NCBI GenBank assembly: GCA_014898425.1
Contig: RCSZ01000018.1
Location: 62,001 to 126,000, forward strand
Length of the DNA stretch: 64,000 bases
Reading direction: 5' to 3'
DNA from: Botryotinia globosa
Lineage: Eukaryota; Ascomycota; Leotiomycetes; Helotiales; Sclerotiniaceae
The notes under the pieces are model-generated. The model saw nothing but the letters and a program-made list of their open reading frames with translations, was not told the origin of the DNA and did no database searches. A program made the translations under genes and the position numbers. Position 1 is the first letter of the stretch, and every line of letters begins with the position of its first letter. This document shows positions 57,707 to 64,000 of the stretch, piece after piece.

Positions 57707-58500
57707 TCATTCTTGTATTCTTGTATCTCGGGGGGAACTAATTGAATGGTCTGCAATAGAAACCTCGTGTTTCAGCATTTCGTTTCCTACCCAGCTCGTT
57801 CTTTCAGACAACATTCTCCGAACAGGGGTCTTGATTTCCTCATACGCGATAGCATCTCTGCTAAACTTTGCTATGGGGTACAAGGTGTGGTTTCTTCGCT
57901 TCTTTTTGACTCGGACTGAGATCTTTTGGTTGTGCGATCTTGTTCTTGTTTACTTTTACGCGCATCTTTTCACATTCCTTTTCAAAGTCTTTTTGAAAGT
58001 ATGCTTTTGAGGTTTCATAACTATCCTCAATGACTTTGTCTTCCTTCAAAAGGTCAAGGAAGGCCACATGAGTTTTTCTGACCTGAATCATATTAGTTAC
58101 GTCACTCTCTCATCGTCTCACGGAAACGCAGAGTACCCACCTGATGGCCTCCGCTCATTTTGCTCCAGATAGATTTGCCCCTATACAATATCTCTATCAA
58201 ATCGAAAAGCCGATCTCGATTTCTTGGTTTAATATGAAACATTGACCTCAACCCTTCCTTTGGCTTGGGAAATGTCTTTCCATCCGCCAGTACTTTGTAC
58301 ACTTCGCTTAGAAAAACTACTCCATTGCCTTGCGATTCATCATGACTGGTTGGAATCCAATAAATCTGTCTCATGCGAAGTCGCTTCCGATGATCTTCGT
58401 ATTCTGCGAAATAAGTGTAAATAGGAAGTGGAATTGAATCACAGTCTTCTATTGAACTTTTTTCGGCTAGAGCGATACTAGACTTATGTGTTCGTGACAT
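57707..58500 (-). pseudogene. Hypothetical protein gene with apparent single-base frameshift
   Basis: Exon 1 (58500-58141) and exon 2 (from 58082) are joined by a clean 58-nt intron (GTGGGT, branch ACTAAT, TTCAG) and give 193 residues ending at a stop at 57861-57863. The reading is polar with an IYTYFAEYEDHRKRLRMRQI block and an acidic/basic helix; I do not recognise the family. Immediately before that stop the sequence GCAAAGTTTAGC appears to carry one base too many. In the next frame an open, coding-like stretch of about 50 residues (SRDAIAYEEIKTPVRRML onwards) continues to a TGA at 57707-57709. It is either a frameshifted gene, a base-call error, or a true stop followed by chance coding sequence. 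Confidence 0.45.
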
Positions 58501-59943
58501 TTTCGTTGAATTTATGGCTGCGTAGAAGAAGAAAAGAAATTATGTACAGGATTAAAACTAGAGGTAATGACCAGAGAAAATGTAATTATTATTTGATGTT
58601 CGTCATTGTATTCCTCAAGTAATGTTGCAAACATTTATAAGTTTCGTCTGCTCATTAGTAGTTGGGCTTGCACCAGCCAGTACAATCCAAGATGGTGGGA
58701 CGGATTTGCCAAGCATTGTTTGGCCCAATGTATACACACATGTTGCACTGGTTTCTGACCCAATCCTTTCCCTGCTTTCATAGTTCTATCGGTCTATTCT
58801 CTTACCGTTTCGTATATGAATGCGTAGCTTTTGATGGATGCATATTGATATCGAGATATCTGCGCTTTTGTGGACGAAATGCCCAAAACCCTCGAGATTT
58901 ATATAACATGGCAATCCACGATTGCATTTGATGTGATCTATCAATTGTCCATATTTTTGGCAAAATCAGCTCTCAATATCTCATCGGACACAATGAGTGC
59001 AGAGCCTCGGCGGTAAAAATCCCACCAGCTCGCTTCTCGACCGCGTATCAATGTATTTTAGTCTTTGACCCCAACACCGCTTTGTCAAAGCGCATAAAGC
59101 GCTGCAATAAGCGCTTTAGTGGTCTCCTAATGTGTGGCACTGTTACACAATTATTGTGTTGCTGGTCGAACTTGATGATAGCTCTAGACTTTAGGGATTT
59201 GTATTCGGGCTTTTCTATGTCCAGGGATTCTGTGTCTCGGCGCTTAGTGGGTTGGAAATGGGGAGACGTCATTGTGAGCCTTGTTTCAAGTCCGTGCAGT
59301 CGAAATTGACTAGTTTTAGATAACAAGCTTTATTAGTTTTGTTTTAAGTCCAACTCTTGGTCGGTAGCTCAATGCCCCTTTATTGATCGCGTATCGTTTT
59401 TCAGAGCATTTGTTGCACATCTCTCATTGGTTTTATTAGAATGGTTCAGCGCAATGACGCATGTTCACGCTAGATGTTCAATATTCTATCATTCTTTATG
59501 ATCTCTAAAATTATTTTTTGGAATGTAATTGATAGCCCTGCCGAACACATGATCGGACAGATACTTCTGCGCTATCAATAAAATTCTCTAAGGTGCAGTA
59601 TTTGACGATGACGTCGCCTTATTTATTATTCAAATCATATTAAGCATGAAATACATTTATCGTTGATAGATAAATCATATTCAAATGACAAAATGGACGC
59701 AGAGAAATCTCAAATTTATATTGAAAATTTATCATAGACAATACGAAACACCTACCCGAAACAGAATTTGTTACCTTTCCGAAAAAACAAAGTACAACAC
59801 CGTTTCCCCAAGTTGTTACTTATACACTGCTACAAGCGAACACAAGAAAACCGAGCCCCGGAAAGGATCCGGCCATCCTCAAAGAATCAAACACGGAATC
59901 AAAGATAACAAAAATCATGCCCAAAACCCGCATCAACCCAGTT
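58501..59943. other. Intergenic region upstream of hypothetical gene and downstream of laccase
   Basis: A 1.44-kb stretch of ordinary composition. Short open frames (58662-58931, 59048-59326, 59685-59966) lack recognisable features. A local short repeat of gcgc(a/t)taa...gcgcttta type near 59088-59115 is visible. No RNA gene is found. Confidence 0.4.
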
Positions 59944-62049
59944 TTAAAGACCGGAGTCGGTCTTGAGATAAGGAGCTTGAGATGGGTACCATGCATTCCA
60001 CTTATTGCAGGTATTTGTCAATGCTGGCGAGATTGGATTTACAGCGTTGATCTGATTTTTGGTTTCCAGGAATTGTACCGCGAGACCTTCGCTTACATGC
60101 CATGCCTAGTTTATGTGTTAGTATGAGTATTCTGGGAAGTGGTTTATGGAAAGCAAATACTTACAATATGACAATGCATTAACCAAGCACCAGGGTTGTC
60201 AGTTTGAAATGCTAGAACCATCCATCCTCCAGCGGGCAACATGGCAACATCTCTTCTAGTTGGGTTGTCATAATCAAGGTTTTGTGCATTGATTGTGTTG
60301 TTGTAAGTTCCAACTCCTGTACCCAAGAGGAAAAAATCATGACCGTGTAAATGCATTGGATGTGGGACGTTAATAGAAACTGGGTTTCCGTTGACGTTTC
60401 CAGGTACTTCTTGAATGATCCAATAATACCATTGAGCGGCATTGGGCAATTCAATTAAATTCTCTGAAGCAGGCCAGGAATTGTTGCCATCGAGTACGTA
60501 TTGCAGGATGGGTTTCTTCCAGTCGACATCAATGGCACTGAGGTTGATTCCCCATGTTACGATTGGTCCGCTGGCATCGACACCAATATTGATGGCGACG
60601 TTGAGTTGATCAACATTTCCACTAAGTGGACCACTGGGCACAAAGCTATCCCAGAAAGGAATGAGTCCAGTTTCATCGGTACATCTTCCAGTGTATGGAG
60701 TAGCTGAAGATGATGGAGTGGTACTTGCTGCTCCTGAATAGGTGAAGATACTCTTGATGTTTCCATTATTGTTGTTAGTACCGCACCCATTCTGAACTTC
60801 AGCTCGGAACCAATAGCTTCCAACAGTTTGGTTGGCAGTGATGATGACGTCATATCTTTGGCCGATACCGATAAAAATCCAGTTTGTGGTGTATGGGACA
60901 ATGGGCACAAAATCACTTGTGATCACAGTAAAAGCATGGTTATCTAATGACACCATGAAATGATTGTCGACTGAAGTGTTTATGAGACGAAGACGGTACT
61001 TTTTGCCTGCGGTTATAGTGTTCGTGGTATATTTTCCACCAGTTTGACCGGCAGGGGCGATCATACTGCCGTTGATGAGTCCATTGTCACCCGATGGTGG
61101 CCCAGCCTGAGAATGAGCTATTCTTTCACCGAGTGCAAACACTGGAGTGTAATACCAGTCTGAGATGGTGTATACTCCAAGATCAACATCATAGTTAGAA
61201 GTCGCGGGCCCATTGATTACGATTCCACCGATCATTCCTTCGCCATATTGAGCGGAGAAATGACTGTGATACCAGCTCGTGCCGAACTGGGTCGCTTGGA
61301 AAGTGTATGTCTTGGTATCACCGGGAGCAAGGGGACATTCTGTAATTCCTGGTACACCATCCTCTGTACAGGTGTGGTATTGTCGAAGTCCGTGCCAATG
61401 AATACCAGTACCGTTATCTGGCATGGAATTCTTCAAGGTAACTTGGATCATATCACCCCACTAAAAGTATGTTAGCAATTTAAACATGTTACGAGAGCAA
61501 CGATAAAAGTCTTACGTCAGCATATAGGGTTGGTCCAGGATATTGGCCATTAACCAACATGCAATTTTGGCGGGTAACTCCATCGGGAGCACAAGTCGTG
61601 TTGGTCACTTCCCAATTATATTTCCTGGTGACACCAGTGTTGGGGTTCTTAGTATCAAAATCAGTTGCAATACTGAAGCCATTGCCCCAACAGGCTCTGG
61701 TGAATGGCGAATTAGTGCAAGCAGGATCAGCGACCAGACTAGAGAGAGCAGAGGTGGAGCTTGAGCTTAAAGTTGTCGTGGTACCAACAGAAGTTGACGT
61801 GCCTGAAATAGTTGTTGAAACATTCGAAGATGATGAGCCAGCTGATGACGACTTCAAGGTTGACGAACTTGAGGACTTGGAGGTACCAGATGATGTTTTT
61901 GATGAAGTACTGGAAGCTTTCGATGAAGTGCTTGTCTTGCTACTGGAGACCGTCTGTCGTTTCAATAGACCATCACGTTCATTAACTTGAGCTGGAAGGA
62001 TTGCTCCAATGGCAGCGGAAGACAAAAGTAGAATATTCAACAACTTCAT
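59944..62049 (-). CDS. Laccase (multicopper oxidase) with Ser/Thr-rich linker
   Basis: Three exons, 62049-61516, 61460-60165 and 60105-59944, with 55- and 59-nt introns (the second with a perfect TACTAAC branch), encode 663 residues. A signal peptide is followed by a Lys-Arg prosequence site (LLKRQTVSSS). About 65 residues of almost pure Ser/Thr/Lys/Gly come next, then the ascolaccase start (DPACTNSPFTRACWG). All four copper-binding motifs are present: HWH (199-201), HSH (243-245), HPMHLHGHDF (545-554) and HCHIAWHVSEGL (607-618, Leu at the axial T1 position). The chain ends in Asp-Ser-Gly-Leu, the C-terminal plug typical of ascomycete laccases. It is a secreted phenol oxidase that reduces O2 to water. 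The frame extends three codons upstream, but the first ATG is at 62049. Confidence 0.93.
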
Positions 62050-63366
62050 TTTGAGCAAGTTAGAGAAAGAAACTTGAGGGAATTGATCTGAAGAGAGTAA
62101 TATCTGCGCATTAAAGTGAGACTTGATGTATTTATCTTGTCAGATCAACACTCAGACAGTTTTGACTAGCATGGAGATGCTTTTTCTGGATTCCCATGTC
62201 GATGCACACGAGATCGCGGTCCCGTCTCTGACACGAGGTGAGGCTCGACTGACAAGGAGGAGAAGCAGCCATCACAGTGTTACCACACGCGCTATCAGAT
62301 GGCACTGTAAATCAAAAACTTTGTGTCTTATTTGCATCCCGGGATGGAACATCCAATGACCAAAAATTACTGTGACTTCAGCTGAAAACATTTCATGTTC
62401 AATCGTCTGATTTGTTGATTGAAATCAAGATTCTGGATCAGGATTACTTCAAAGGTGTACATCACTTTACATGATGCCAATCCTCAAGAACTAGAATGAT
62501 AAGACTTAGTGCATGGCTTGTGATATTGGTAGAAAAAATCAGGCACGGCAGCATGGTACATATGCTGTCAGCCCTCGGACAATACTGTAGTTGCTTTGGT
62601 GGCACGCCAAGATTCGTTCAAACTTCCACATCCGAGATTCTACGGGAAAAGATGATAACAATAGCAACAGTTGCATCTCACACGATTATTGGCATATGTA
62701 TGCTTCCCGTTTCCGAAGATATCCACATGAAGATTATCAATATCACGATCTTATGCCGAGGCCGAATTTCTTCATGTTTGCGAGGCTGAAATGTTCAGGT
62801 GTGATCCTTCTTCATGGAATAGATGACTAGCTCGCTTGGCTTTGGCCGTGTTGATCTTTGACGGGTTGATGGGCCTAGGATTTCTTTTGTGCCGTAGAAC
62901 TTAAGATCGATGGTTTATGGAAGATCTCGTGAGTGCAAATTCAGTCAACCTACCAATTTTGCTTACTCAGACTTGCAGAAACCCCTTGGAAAGGCTGAAG
63001 AATTAGTCTAGCGTCTGGGCACCTGGAACTGAGCTTCAATTGGGCCTAAGTCGTCCGTTATTCACGAACTTTTGACGCTAAATTACATTCAATTCATCCG
63101 CCGGAAGCATCCGACGGAAAATAAATATACGAAACAATACTAAATCACATGAATCACCAAAAAGAGTCAAAAGGGTCCAATGAATCTTTGATTTTGTAAT
63201 AAAAATTGACAAAACAATATTATGCAGCTGTTTTTGATAATCTGCAGCCTATCCTTGGCTTAAAATTAGTGAGCCACAGCAGCGGCTCGTTTATTTATCG
63301 GCTTAGTCTTCAGGCTTCTGGCGCACGTGTTTACCCTGCATCAGGGCTTCTTTTTTTCACAGGGTA
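62050..63366. promoter_or_regulatory. Laccase upstream region and spacer to repeat block
   Basis: A 1.3-kb stretch. The first few hundred bases are presumably the laccase promoter, with TATA-like tttatct/tacatcaag on the minus strand near 62125. A coding-like but short reading at about 62680-62830 (plus) has aromatic and His-rich residues and could be a gene remnant; I do not call it. A near-palindrome, tccgccggaagcatccgacgga, lies near 63096. Confidence 0.4.
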
Positions 63367-63839
63367 CAGCAACCATACACTTCTATTTGGTCGATCTCAA
63401 AAATACACCCAAATACACTATTTTATTACTTTTTAGAAATTAGATTATTATTCTTTTGAATAGTTTTTTTAGAACAAATTCAATAATTTAATTATTTATA
63501 TATAAATAATATTTATAATAAGATTTTCCTTCTTTTTAAAGAATTAATAGATATAATATATATTTTTAAAATTTTCTTATCAAAAAGTTCTTGAGAATTC
63601 GCTTATTTTGGCTGTAATTTCTAATATATTAGAATTTTAAAATATTAAGTGAATATTTTATAATATATAAAATTTCTAAAAATAAAATAAATAATTTTTA
63701 TCAAAGAAAAGATAAAAATGAATAAATTAATATAATTATTTCAAAAATAAATACATAATTTTGTTTAAAACTAAATATATTTAAATAATGAGTTTTAATA
63801 CAAAATGATTATCGACCAAATAGAAGTGCTCTAGTACTG
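63367..63839. mobile_element. TA element related to family C
   Basis: A 473-bp element with TA at 63365-63366 and 63840-63841. The inverted ends share acttctatttggtcgat (left 63379-63395; complement at the right). The right tip cagtactagagcac resembles the family C tip cagta-c-gggcac, and the length equals family C, so it is probably a sister subfamily. It abuts the family B element at 63842. Non-coding. Confidence 0.7.
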
Positions 63840-63841
63840 TA

Positions 63842-64000
63842 AGTCGACTACCCTACTTTCGGGCCACCCCTGTTTTGAGCTACCCTTTTATACCAAAAAA
63901 TCACTTTTTGGTTTATCAATATCTCTATCAATATTGAATATAGTTTAATAAAAATTTATATATATATATAATTCGAATTATTTTAGACTCATATTAGAAT
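63842..64000. mobile_element. Family B element copy 4, cut by window end
   Basis: The left end agtcgactaccctactttcg, then gggccacccctgttttgagc, is the best-preserved terminal repeat of the family. It is followed by the usual tcactttttggtttatcaat interior. The right end lies outside the window. Confidence 0.75.

Noticed and set aside
59048..59326. Overlapping open frames on both strands near 59.1 kb
   Set aside because: Short, mutually overlapping and without domain or splice signals; most likely chance frames in intergenic DNA.

Overview
The window is genomic DNA of a filamentous ascomycete (Pezizomycotina). Introns are short (about 45-100 nt) with GTAAGT-type donors and CTAAC/CTGAC branch sites. 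Single-copy fungal housekeeping genes are present (POL2, COX20, a mitochondrial S2 protein). Ordinary gene islands alternate with extremely AT-rich, stop-saturated repeat blocks of the kind left by repeat-induced point mutation (RIP). The gene set would fit a Leotiomycete, but that is an impression and not proven from the sequence.

Left third (1-25 kb): an accessory region in which small gene islands are separated by decayed transposons. The islands look like a fungal ribosomally synthesised peptide (RiPP) cluster of the dikaritin/ustiloxin type. It has a secreted precursor with five identical 17-residue repeats separated by Lys-Arg (4072-4422, minus), a prolyl-4-hydroxylase-type 2-oxoglutarate oxygenase (7468-8286, plus), two canonical UstYa/DUF3328 proteins with paired HxxHC motifs (9091-10054 and 15055-16123, plus) and a third, more divergent membrane protein that also has two HxxHC motifs (12169-12870, minus). 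A ubiquitin-fold protein gene without the C-terminal Gly-Gly follows (17287-18834, minus). Exon structures were rebuilt by hand and all join in frame. The spacers hold short inverted-repeat elements with clear target-site duplications, several nested in one another, and two LTR-like insertions.

Middle (25-37 kb): a Swi5/Ace2-type C2H2 transcription factor (minus), divergent across about 2.4 kb from a four-CBS plus PB1 membrane protein (plus), then mitochondrial ribosomal protein S2. Microsatellites are unusually dense on both sides. From 36.5 to 47.8 kb I see no convincing gene, but there is a three-copy dispersed motif at roughly 240-bp spacing.

Right third (47.8-64 kb): a conserved-type hypothetical protein, COX20 (minus), the complete 2220-residue catalytic subunit of DNA polymerase epsilon (plus; divergent from COX20, with MCB- and SCB-like boxes between them), a hypothetical gene that appears frameshifted, and a complete laccase with a long Ser/Thr-rich linker. 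The window ends in another block of short TA-flanked elements.

The observation most worth following is the 4-16 kb RiPP-like cluster. It pairs a Tyr/Pro-containing tandem-repeat precursor with a prolyl-hydroxylase-type enzyme and three HxxHC membrane proteins. I recognise no P450, methyltransferase, protease, transporter or regulator between them.
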